From positions 1-13,433 of the forward strand of contig NZ_CAMLRU010000064.1 of the NCBI RefSeq assembly GCF_946482535.1: DNA of 13,433 bases, given 5' to 3'. The DNA comes from an uncultured Flavobacterium sp. (GTDB lineage Bacteria; Bacteroidota; Bacteroidia; Flavobacteriales; Flavobacteriaceae). The translations under genes and the position numbers were made by a program. Positions 1 to 12,400 of this stretch are shown one piece after another. Position 1 is the stretch's first letter, and every line of letters begins with the position of its first letter. The notes under the pieces were generated by a model. That model had not been told where the DNA came from. It saw only the letters and a list, made by a program, of their open reading frames with translations, and searched no databases.

Positions 1-463
1 TAAGTACATTATTTTCATATCGCTCTACTTCAAAATCAACAATCTGTGCATTATTATACATCGTACTGTTGTTGGCATAGATATAAGAGTTTAAAGTAGC
101 CAAAGTTTGGTTACATTGCGTGGTCACTACTTGTGATACTAAAGTTATAACTGGTGCAGCCGGTGTTGTAAACGTGGCCGTATTACCATTATACGGTTGT
201 TCTTCTCCATTTACAATTGCTGTAGCCTGAACATCATATGTAGTTGAGTAGGCAGCAATAGCCAATTCCGAGATAGAGAAAGTTCTTGAGGTACTGTTAA
301 TGTATTCCGTAGCCAAAGTTGGAGCGGTTCTGGTTACTTTAAAACGGTAGACTACACTTGCACCCGAATAAGGCAAGGTATTAGTAGCCGTCGAACATGA
401 AATAGTAGTAGTCATAGCAGCTAAAGTACCGCTAGGTGTAGTAATGTTTACTACAACCGGATC
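1..463 (-). other. C-terminal-side repeats, second copy cut by the window edge
   Basis: Window residues about 4324-4477. The first copy has [55 protein letters not shown] and ATFTTPAAP. The second begins [20 protein letters not shown], then [12 protein letters not shown], and runs off the left edge. The pattern 'C...L..L.....A......YRFEV......R.F.......Y...Y.V.V.A...G....Y....TFTTP' is the repeat often found just before T9SS sorting domains in this phylum. It suggests that the C-terminus is close, though the sorting signal itself is not seen. Confidence 0.55.
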
Positions 464-3400
464 ATGACCGTCAAATAGGTTACCGTTACAATTTTCATCT
501 ATATTATTAAATCCGATATCAGTAGCTCCCGGATTGATAGAGGCTAAACTATCATTACAATCCGTATTATTAGTTACATAGCCCGGTTCAGAAGCATTAC
601 AAGATATGATACTGGTTGTTGGGTGACCATAACCATCATTATCGGCATCCAAATAGTAAGTAATGTTTTCAACAACAGTTACTATTGCTGTTCCCGATTG
701 TGTTTGAGAACAAGCTGTAGAACTACTGTCTTGAACACTTACTAATGAATAAGTGAATATACCTGCAGTTGTTGTAGGAACCGAAATCGTTGCTGTGTTT
801 CCTGTGCTGACTACGGTTTGGTTTGCTCCTCCATTAACTTTATAAGTGAAGGTGTAAGGAGCAGTTCCGTTGGCACCGGTAAAGGTTACAGACGGAGCGG
901 CTGAGTTTCTGCAAAGCGTAACTGTTCCGGTTACTGTTGCTGTTGGAAGCGGATTTGAAGTCAATGTCACTTGTCCCGATGTAGAACAAGCACCGTTGGT
1001 TACATTCACCGTATAAGTAATTGATTGATTTGCAGCTGTCACTGTTGGATTTGAAATAGTATTACTACTCAAGAAATTTGAAGGACTCCAACTGTAGCTT
1101 GGTTGTAAAGGTGCATAAGAATACATTTGACCTGTTGTTGGCCAAGCACTTGCTGTAGTAGTTGAGCTAGTAGATCCATTAACTCCATTAACATATGTAT
1201 TAGCAATATCTTTTACACCAATAGTACCTGATGATGCCGGAGTTCCGGAATTTTCACCATAAATCACATCAATTCTACCAGGTTGAGAACTTGTTGAACC
1301 CCACAAAACAATTTGATAAGTGGCAAATATTGTTGAACTAGTACCCCCTCCAGAACCTCCGGAGTTTTTGGTAATCTGTAATACATATTTGCCGCCGGCA
1401 GCAGCTCCATGAGTTACATTACCACCATTAGCAATGTTTAGATTTCCGTCTCTACCAAATGCATATACAGCAGGGAAACCACTATGTGTAGTTAAACTTG
1501 ATGGTATTGTTGAGGATGGTGTTGATGAACCAAAAATTACATATCCGTTTGTACCAACATTAAAGGTAGTATAATTTGAACCAACAAATGGGAAAGTAAA
1601 GGAACTTGGTGTTACCGCAACAAATCCATCATCAACACTACCAGTTGAAACTGAAGTTATCACCGTTGGAGATGTCATGGTTAATAACGAATTACCGGTT
1701 GTAGCAGTGTAAGTTAACGAAGCAGCTGATGAAGGCAATGAAGCATTAACTTGAAGCTGAGAGTTACCTCCACTACAAATTGTACTTGGAGTAGCTGTAA
1801 CACTAGAAATTGTAGGATTAGCTGTAATATTTACACTAGCTGTTGCAGTATTAGTACAACCGTTAGAATCGGTTCCTGTGACAGTATAAGTAGTACTCGT
1901 AGATGGTGTTGCATTAACTGAAACTCCCGTCGAAGCAGACAAGGTTGCAGAAGGTGACCAAGTATAAGTAGAAGCGCCACTGGCGGTTAAATTAACGGCT
2001 GTCCCTCCAGGCAAACAATAAGTTGCTGAGCTAGGAGTAACTCCAACAGTCGGTAATGAATTTACAGTCAAGCTAACAGCATTACTGGTTGTTGTTAAAG
2101 TTGTACATGTTGATACTAAAACATCATAATTACCTGCATTAAGAGCTGCAGTAACACCTGTTATGGTCAACGTAGCTGTAGTAGCTCCGGAAATACCCGA
2201 ACCATTTACTAATGGTGTACCATCTTTTCTCCATTGGTAAGTTATAGGAGAAGTTGTACTGGTTGCAGCTACAGTAAACGTAGCAGTTTGTCCTTGACAT
2301 TTTGTTGAAGCTACAGGTTGTGTAGTAATGGTTGGTGCCGATGTTTGTACATTAACAGCTACATTGGCAGTTGCTGTACATCCACTTGCTGCTGTTGCAG
2401 TTACATTGTATGTTGTTGCAACAGTTGGCGTTACAGTTGGATTTTGTACACTAGAAGTAAATCCTGCAGGTGTAGATGTCCAAGCATAAGTATATGTTGG
2501 TACAGTAAATGGAGTAAATCTGTATACCTGACCGGTTGCCGGTTTAGTAGTAATATCATTTTTAGAATTAGAAGTACTCAATACCGGTGCAGATGATACA
2601 TCTTGAAGTGAAATAAAGTTAGAAGAGGAAGTTCCCATCAATCCTATACTTGCTCCAAGTGAATCAACAGTTGTTGTTCCGTCTGTAATTGAATAAGGAG
2701 TTGACTCTTGTCTGTAAATGTATTCTATTACATTGGTAGTTTCATACAATTTTACTTGAAACGAAATAACCGGAGTCGTCGAAAGATAATTCCATTCCAT
2801 ATTGAGCCATTCAACAGTTAAAACTCTATTTGGTGCAGTACCACTTAATTGATAAGTACTACCGGCAGTACACTGTAAATCATCCCAAAGTGGCGCTAAA
2901 CCTGGACGAGACGTAGTTGTAGTGGTTGCTAAATTGTTAGTAGTATTGTTAGACCCTGAGGTACCAAATACTAAGAATCCATTGGCACCGACTTTAAATG
3001 AAGTATAATTAGTGCCACCATAATTAAAGCTAAACCCAGAACCCGGAGTTATTGTTGATGACATAGTGTCATCAGAAGTAGCAGTTATTGTACCAGGAGT
3101 AGTGCCACCTGATAGTGGTGTAAAAGTACTACCGACAGCATTGAAGGTATATGACGTTGTTCCTATAGTATAAATTGTTGTCCCGGTCGGTAATGCACTA
3201 GCACTTAATGAAATATTAGATCCAGGACAAGATAAAGCTGTATTATTAATAGCTGTTACTGTTAGTGATGCTCCGGTACTAACACTAGCTGTTGCAGTAT
3301 TGGTACAGCCAAAACTATCAGATCCGGTTACAGTATAAGTAGTATTGGTTGAAGGTGTTGCCACTACTACAGCTCCGGTTGATGTATCTAATCCGCTAGA

Positions 3401-6400
3401 TGGAGACCAAGAATAAGTAGTGGCTCCACTTGCAGTTAATGTTATAGCCGCACCCGGTGAACAGTATACAGCCGAACTTGGCGTTACTGATACTGTTGGT
3501 TGGTTAATGACAATATTTGCAGCATTGGATTCGATATCCGGACATTTATCCGGGCCAGATCCCAAACCGGTAACAAAAGCTTTATAGTAATAACTTCCTG
3601 TAGGTGTAGCTGATGTAGTTGTCACTGCCAAGTTATAAACGTTTGTTGATGGATTGGTAACACTATAAGTTGTGCCTGCCGGTAAAGCAGCTAAAGTACT
3701 CCAAGGACCTGATGCAGTAGTGGCGTATTTCCAAACAACGGTATTTACAGAACCGGCAGTCTCAATAGTCAAATTACTAGTATTACTTACTTTACATAAA
3801 TTTAAAGCAGTGGTTGACAAATTTTGTACAAAACTTGGAGGCGTATTAACTGTTAATGTTGCAACTGAACTGTCTAAGAAAAAGTCTAATTGACATTTAA
3901 ATTTGTAATTATTGTGAACAGCTGCTATACCTGATACGTTTAAAGTTTTGGCGGCTAAATCATCCGTTGCAGCTACATCAAAAGTCAATCCGGTCGTAGC
4001 ATCTAATCCATCTAAAATATCAGTATAATTAGCACCTCCATCAGTACTCATTTGCCACTGAATGTTGTAAGGCTCATCACCCGTAGTTACTATACTAAAA
4101 GAAGTAGTCGTGTTAGAACACAAATTTACATCTGAAGGTTGGGTTGAGAAACCTGTACTGGTTACATTCAAAATTCCAACCAAAGGCGTTAATGTGGCAC
4201 ATGGTGCTAAACCAGTAACTAAACATCTGTATTGGTAAGTATCAAATGCAAGCGTAATATTGCTTACTGTTAAAACACTGGTAGTTTCACCAGAATAATC
4301 AGGATTTACACTATCAATATTTACCCATCCGTTAACGTTATCATTTACTTGCCATTGATAAGTTACAATACCGGTTGTTTCTACTTCAAAAGTAGTTTCT
4401 TGACCCGGTGAAACCGTTCTGGAATCTGTAGCTGATACAATTGAACCTGGTTGATTAACCGTAACCGTAACTTGTTGTGTACTTTGACAAGCCGGAGTTG
4501 TATCGTTACTTGTTGCTGTAACATTATATGTGGTTGTTACTGTTGGGCTTACAGTACGCGGATTACCGCTTAAAGTTGTACCTCCTCCAACTGGAGTCCA
4601 AGAATAAGAATTACTTCCGGATGATACAGCAGTTAATGTTCCTGTTTGACCACTACAGATAGTAGCCGGAGCTACGGTAAAGCTAGGAAGTGGAGTGACA
4701 TTTACACTAGTTGAACCAGTGCTTGTACAACCATTGTTAGTGGCAGTAGCTGTATAAGTTGCATTTGCTGTTGGTTTTGCAAATACTTGTGATGCCGACC
4801 CCCCGCTGTAAACCACATCTGGAGAAAGAGAACTATAAAGCGTTCCACTTGATGCGCTCCAAGTAATTGGAGCCACATTGTTTGTTGGAGCAAGATAATA
4901 AATTTTGATAGAGGAGTTATCCAATGTACCGGTGTCATTAGTGGCATCATCATATGCTGTCACTGTCCATGTACCATTAGTTACACTGAATAAATCAGAA
5001 AAAGTTGTGGTATAATTTCCTCCAAATGTACCTGTTGCAATCAAAGTGGCTTCAGTTGTTAAATCTGCTTTATAGGTTCCTGTGAAAGGCACTGTGCCTG
5101 TTGATAAAGCAGGAGCACTGGTGTCAGAAGTTATAACAGTATTGACAAAATTATTGCTTGAGCCTCCTTGTTCAGCCAATAAATTTACAATTTTCCCATT
5201 TGGTGCTTGAAGATTTACTTCCACATCTGAATCCCATGTGTGTGTTATGTTTAATGTAACCTCAACTTTAGTAATCACTGAACCTACTGGAATTCCGGAT
5301 ACAGCCATACTCTGTGATACACCGGTCGCTGAACCGTCAGGAATTGAGGAGTTTGTAGTAGGAGAAACAACCGTCACTGTTCCAGGAGTTGGAGCAGCGG
5401 TAATATTTCCACCTGAAGCAGTTAAAGTAACTACAGAATTACTACATACAGTACCGGCATTTGAAGATACAGTAACTGTGCTAGGTGTTTCAACGACAGT
5501 TATCGTTACCGTAGCCGGATTTGCAGTACATCCATTACTGTCAACTCCATTTACAGTATATATAGTTGTTACCGTTGGATTTACACTTGGTGAAGCAGAA
5601 GTTGAACTGTATCCTGACGGGTTTGAAGTCCACGAATAGCTTGCTCCATTTGTTGCTGTCAAAGTTACACTGCTTCCGGAACAAATTGTTGTCTGACTAG
5701 CAGTAGCTTCTAACGTAGCAGGAGTATTGATAGTAACTGTTATCAAATTTGAATTAGCTGTAGAACTGTCTGTTCCACAAGTAACGCGTAACCAATAGTA
5801 ACTGGTTGTACTAATGGCTCCGGTAGTTAATGTTAAAGGGTTTACTTGTCCGGATACAGCTGTTCCGGCATTTGGATAATCAGCTGCAACTGTAGAAGAA
5901 TACCATTGATAAGTAGTACCTGAACCTACTGAATAACCGCTAGCCGCGATTGTTGGAGTTCCGGAAATACAAAATTGAGTAGAACCTGTTGCAGTTCCTC
6001 CATTAGCAGTAACACAAACCGGGATAGTGAATTCATCTGCTCCTAAATCAGGAGTAGTAAGACTTCTGTTTTCACCATCAATATCTGTAGTAACAGTAGC
6101 GATAGGTGTACCCAAATTGTCTAAACCAACACTAGTAGGACTAACGTGTAAGTCTGTAGCCGAAGCAAAGACTGGTAGAATATTTACTGATGCAGCATCT
6201 TTCCCGGTGGCGGTTTGCCAGGCGGTTAAAGTGGTTTGATCGGCGGTAGTATTAGAAGCTAAGACACTGCCGGTACCTCCACCAACATATAAATCATTAA
6301 AATCTGATGTTAATGTTGTTACGGTAGCAATGGATCTGTAGGCATAGTGTTTACCTGTTCCTCCATTACGGGTATTACTTAAAATATTATTTTTAAAGTT

Positions 6401-9400
6401 AGTAGTTGCGGTAGTAGAATAATAGTAAGCGGCAGAATTACTTGCGCCTGATACATTACCTGTAACCGATACAGTATTATTATAGATGTCTAATATCTTT
6501 CCAGTTCCAACTTCATCAAAGATTCCGTATGCTGTCAGCGGAGCAGTAGCATCAATAGTAATCATGTTATTAGTTATGGTACCAGTTGGACCGGCTGACA
6601 ACATATTATTGATATCGATTCCGTATACAGTTCCTGTTGAAGTGGTTTTTAAATCGTATATTTTATTTCCGTTAAAAGTAAATCCTTCCAAAGAGGCTTG
6701 ACGGAATAATACTCCGGTCAATGAGGTCGTTTGGGTGGCAACTTCATAAATATTATTCCCGTTATAAGTTGTTCCAACAGTTCCTCCTCCTTCTCTAATA
6801 CCAATGGAAGAAAAATTAAATATGTTGTTATTGTTGATAATATTACCTGAATTTTTTACGGTAGTACTTGTGGTTGAACCAAGATTATTAATACCAATGG
6901 CTGTGGCTGTTGTGCCTCCGGAGATATCGTTGTTCTGAATGACGTTGTTGTCATTACCTGTAGTTCCGGTGGTGGTACTTAACAAGATTACGCCATTAGT
7001 AGTTTGTGTGCTTACCCCGTTTAAGACCGTATTTTTGATGGTATTGTTGGAAGCATCATTTACGAATACTATAACAGCACCTAAAGTATTAGTATTGCTG
7101 ATAGTCAAATCTTTCGTAGTACCATTCACGGTATTCGAACCATCAATAGTTACATATTTGGCACCGTTCAAATTGAATAGGGCAGTTGCATTATTTCCTG
7201 AAATGGTTTTGGTAACTCCGGTTCCCGGTTTGATGGTTACGGTATTAGTTGAACTCACTCCGGCAACTGTTCCCATAGTAATTGGGAAAGTTTCTGTTGA
7301 AGCATAATCAGATTGGATTTCAAAAACAACAGCTCCACTAACACCACGAATGCTTAAATCTGAATTCGCGGCAGTTAAAGAAGTGAAGTTAGGAAATACT
7401 TGAGATGCTCCGATTAAATAAGTACCAGACATTGGACTAACAATAGTTCTGGATCCTGCCGGAGCAGTTACTGATGGTGTTCTTGTAACACCATTTACAA
7501 TTACACTGGTAATTTCTGCATCTACCACGTTGTTTGTTGTAGCAGTGACTGAAACATCATAAGTTAACCAGAAATAGCTGGTTCCATTAGGTAGCGCTTG
7601 AGATCCGGTAACAGTGTGTGAACCGTTAGGAACTGCTACAGTACTACCATATTGAGTAGTAGTAGCAAATGTACTGCTGGTTCCGGTATAGTATATTTTA
7701 GCATTACTGATGTCGGCTAAGTTTATTGTTCCGTTTGTATTGAAAGTTAAAGACGTTAATGTTCCTGTTGAAGCAGAAGTTACTACTTGTAAACCAATTA
7801 TTTGTTGTGTTGTGGCTCCAGCCAAAATATTGTTTGTGTTTTGAGTAACTGTTGAGGATGTGTAAGGATCAGTAATAGTTAATGTTCCTGTAATCTCATC
7901 GTTAGTAGAAATTGAATCTCCAGCCAATTCTGCTTTAGCATAAATAGTATACGATCCGGCTGCCGCAATTGTAGCAGAAGGGAAACTAACGGTTGTTGAA
8001 GCCAATGAGCTCAAAGAAGCTATAGTGGCAGTTTGATTGTAAACTTCTGTTAAGCCGGCATCAAGGATGCGATAACGAACAGTAATACTAGTTTGGTCTG
8101 ATATACCGGCATTAGTAAACGATGCTTGTGGAGTAAATGCAACACCCACAACTTTTGAACCGGCATTTACAGGGTCAATGAAGGCCGTGGCTGCAAAATC
8201 ATTGTTAACCGGTGCAATGAAGTTACCTTCATCAGCACCGATATCCGGTGTTGAAGCATTTCTGGTATCACCATCATAATCGTTAGTTATTCCGGCTATA
8301 GTTGTTCCGGCTGATTCCACGTAAGAAGTGAGAGCAGTATTTATATGCAAATCGGTATTGGATACGAATTGCGGATTTTGATTTATTGAGTTGACATCTT
8401 TACCGGTAGCTGTTCTCCATGCAGCAATGGTAGTTCTGTCTGAGCTTAAATATCCTAATACTCCTTGTGCTCCTGATACATAATAATCATTGTTATTGAT
8501 GTTTGTAAAAGCGGTATTAGCAGCTGTACAATAAATAGCGTATGACTTAGGTGTATTGGTTGTAGCGGTTTGAGTATTAACTAAAATGTTATTGCGAATA
8601 TCAAGATTTGCGGCAGAAGAGTTATTAATCATGATAGCCGATGAGGCAGATGTTGGTTTCGTTGTAGACACTGCATCTCTGTCACCGCTCAAATTGATAC
8701 TATTATAATAAATGTTGAAACCTGTTCCAGCACTGGTATAAATACCAGAAGTGGAGAAACTGATACCACTAGTACCATTTCCAATGATATTATATAGTAA
8801 GTTATTGTCAATTGTAATATTTGCTGCGTTTCCTGTTGCCAATCCAATTCCGGAAACTCTATTGGTTCCGTTATTAATCAAATCATGAATTGAGTTTCTC
8901 GTGATTCTTGTATTGGTAACACCGGCTCCTAAACTAATTGCATCAAAACTTGACCCTTGTGTTATTCCTAAAACTTCATTCAAAGAAATTGTTGCTGAAT
9001 TCGCTTGTACAAGATTAATGGCATTCGTATTTAATGAGCTTGCTGTAACTAAAGTTCCAAGTGTATTTTGAGTTATTAACAAGTTGTCAGTCACTCCCGT
9101 TGTATTAGCACTAGAGAAAATGGCAATATTAGCAAATGTGATTAAATTATTTTGAATTGTCGTATTGTCATTATCATCCCCAGTGCTACCAGGTGTCGAA
9201 CCACCTAAAGCAATACCGTAGCTGGTAGTTTTAGTTCCTGTATTTATTATGGAATTTTTAATTGTATTGTCATTGGCACCGGCACCAGTTCCCAAACTGA
9301 TTAAAGCAATAGCAGTTGGTGAGGTAGTGGATGTATTAGTAATCGTCAAACTTTTATCAGTACCAGTTCCACCAATTGATCCGTCAACGGTTACTCTGTC

Positions 9401-12400
9401 GGCACCATTTAATTTGATTAAGGCAGCTGAATTAAGTGAACCTGAAACCACTCTCGCTGAACCGGTTGGGTAAAGTCTTAAAGTATAAGGACTAGTAAAT
9501 GCATTTAATGCATTTGTACCTGTCTCTGCCGTTAAATCACCGGCTATTTGTAATTCTAAATTTCCGTTTACAATAGAACTATTAATGGTAGCAAATGCAC
9601 CTCCGGCATTGGTCAATGAACTAAAATCGCAACCTGAAGCACATACTGTTTTAACACCTGAAATTGCTGCTTGAGCGGTAAATGAACTTGGTGTGGTAGG
9701 AGGAGTGCTCACAGCAGGTGGGCTTGCAGTAAATCCTGTAGCACCAGTCGAAGGGAATACAGATACATTAGGAGTGGAAGCCAAATCTTGGGCCACTACA
9801 TAATAAGAAACGACATCATTTGCAGTTGTAGCTGCAGCGCCAAAAGTAAAGGTGTATTGGTTAGAACCAATTGATACCCCGGTTACGGCTGTATAGGTTC
9901 CGGAGTTAACCTTGTAATATAATACCGGTAACCCAACTCCTGAAGTAGCGACCCCACTACCAGCATCTGTAATAGTAGCCGTTAATGTTTGATCGGTGTT
10001 GGTGAAGCTATTGCCTAAAGCAGTATAAGTAATAATAGGAGCTGCAGCATCTTGTCCGGTAAAATTACCGGCATCCGCACCAATATCTACAGGTGTTAAG
10101 CCTGAACGGGTTTGACTATCAAAATCTTCGGTTACACCTACGTCAACACCGTTAGCTTCCGCAAGAGTTACTAGGGTTGGATTAATATGTAAGTCATTGT
10201 TTGCGGCATCTAAAAACTGAGGGTCGGTTTCAAAACTTGCAGCATCATGACCGGTAGCAGTTCTCCAATCGGCAATTGTTGTTCTGCTGACAGCGTTAAA
10301 TCTTCCGATAGCCCCACCGGTTCCATTAGCCAAGAATATGTTATTGTTACTGGTTAAACCTGATGGGTTAGCAGCAGTTCCACCCACTTGAATGGCATAA
10401 TGAACTCCTGTTCCGGATGCATTTGAACGGCTGTTTACAAAAATATTATTTCTATAGGCTCTTGTATTTGTTGTTACAGCACTGTTAAAAGCAAAAGTAT
10501 TTACTGTTCCTGTTGCTACACTACTACCTCCAATGTAAATTGTATTATGGTACATATTATTTGTGCCTACAGTTTCATTTATTCCATTAATTTGAGCACT
10601 GTTTGTTAACCCATTACCTAAAGAAACGATATTGTTTTGGTAAGATGTTAAACCACCACTAATTTGTATACCACTAATAACAGCTGTATTTGATGGTGAT
10701 GTTAGAGAATGGATATAGTTTTTAGCAACTGAGTTGGTTCCCGAAGTTGGACCATTGTTATAAAGACCAATAACTGATACCGCACCGGCATTTGTATTAC
10801 TTAAAGTATGAATTGTATTACCGGATATAGTCAATGGTGCTGTTGTAGAAGAATTTGAAATTCCTATTACTGAAGCGGCAGAGGTAGTACCGGTAGCTAA
10901 GGCTGCTGTCGATAAATTTCTTACTGTATTCCCCGTAATTGTATTGGCTCCTAAACTTGAAATTATTCCGAAAACCAAGTTACTTGTAGTAGAAGAAGGA
11001 TTATAAGCATTATTTAAATTACCAACAGTATTATTGGTAATAGAAATTGTAGCTGAACTTGAATTATTAATTCCTCCCAAAACAGCTGATGTCGTAGCAG
11101 TAGAACCGGTATTTGCCACTAGACTTGCTCCGGAGGTACTACCAATAGTGTTATTGTTTACGGTACAAGTGGTAGAAGTTACAACTCTAATACCAGTAAA
11201 TCCTGTAGAAACTGTAACCGCAGAACCTAATGCTGTGATTGAACCTATAGTGTTATTTGAGATATTATGAACAGAACCACCATCAATGAAGATACCGGTA
11301 CTTACTCCGCCGGTTGAACTGATGGTGATAGTAGTATTGTTAGAACCAGTTGTGCTTCCGATTGTGTTTCCTGCGATGCTTCCAATATTTACATTACCTC
11401 CACCAACATAAATACCACACCAAGGACCACCGGTAGCTGTTCCACCACTTGATGATGTAAAATTAAATCCGGTAACGGAATTCCCTTGGATACTTGAAGC
11501 TACTGTTGTGCCAACAGACACAGAGATTCCTTTGTAACGATTTGCGACAGTACCGGCAAGAGTGTAAGTTGCCGCTGGTGTTGGACCACCAGTCAATGCA
11601 GATACTCCTCCAATTTGGTTTGAACTGATATCAAAATTGTTACCGCTAGCGTTACTAATATTGATTCCGGTATGAGTATTACCTGAAGTATATGTTCTTG
11701 AGGCAGTTTGGAAAATTCTGTTTCCGGTAATGGTCCAGTCGGTATTACTAGTTGAAATCAAAATACCGTTGGTAGCAGAACCTGCATTAAAAAAATCGTA
11801 GATATTATTGTTGGAAACTGTATTGTTATTGTTAGTGTTGGTAGTACCAATAGCATAAATACCATTATATACAGTCCCTGATCCATTGATGTTATTTAGG
11901 GTAATAGTGTTGTTATCATTACCGGTTACGTTGGTTGTACCTCCCAAAATATTAACGACTCCAGAAGTAGTAGAACCATAAGCTGCTTTCAAGTTCGCGT
12001 ATTGAACAGTATTGTTAGTTGCGTCGTTAATAAATCGAATTGCAGCTCCACCTGTTGCAGCACTTGTATTGTCAATGGTAAGATTGGTTGATGCTAAGAC
12101 TCCTGAACCATCAGGACGTCCATCAATTATCCAATATTTACCACCATTGATTTCAATGGTTGCAGTAGTATTGGTTGAAGTAATTGTTTTACCGGTTACC
12201 CCTGTTGCTGTTCTTATAGTCAAGGTATTCGTTGCACTGGCGCCTGGAACTGATCCTAAAACGATAGGATAAGTAGCTTCCGTTGTATAACCACTGGCAA
12301 TTTCTAATACTGTTGGTTGCGTAATTCCACAAACTACTAAATCTGCAACTGCAGCACCAATATTTGGATAAGAAACTCCTGAAACCGCAGCAGCACCATT

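Noticed and set aside
2318..2596. A plus-strand, very Cys-rich open frame of 92 codons
   Set aside because: The Cys and Ser runs come from repeated Thr and Ala codons (such as GCA, ACA) on the other strand read out of frame. The minus-strand gene explains the region fully.
4702..4953. A minus-strand open frame of 83 codons, Gln/Leu-rich, in another frame
   Set aside because: It overlaps the giant gene in a different frame and crosses the end of the P-domain and the resumed Ig domain. No domain or start signal supports it.
5238..5639. A plus-strand open frame of 133 codons
   Set aside because: It is antisense to the Ig-like and P-domain coding region. Its Val/Thr/Pro-rich product is what reverse reading of Thr/Val-rich codons gives, and there is no recognisable domain or ribosome binding site.
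6939..7307. A plus-strand open frame of 122 codons with a hydrophobic, membrane-like look
   Set aside because: It lies wholly antisense to beta-helix 3. The hydrophobic character comes from complementing Asn/Thr/Ile codons, not from real membrane segments.
7440..7867. A sialidase enzyme, from the BNR-associated-like domain
   Set aside because: No Asp-box (S.D.G..W) repeats or catalytic residues are visible anywhere in the window. Only the associated N-terminal-type domain is present.
10635..11500. A possible CRISPR-like or satellite DNA array
   Set aside because: The repeat is visible only at protein level. DNA units are diverged, vary in length, stay in frame and have no conserved direct repeat with unique spacers.
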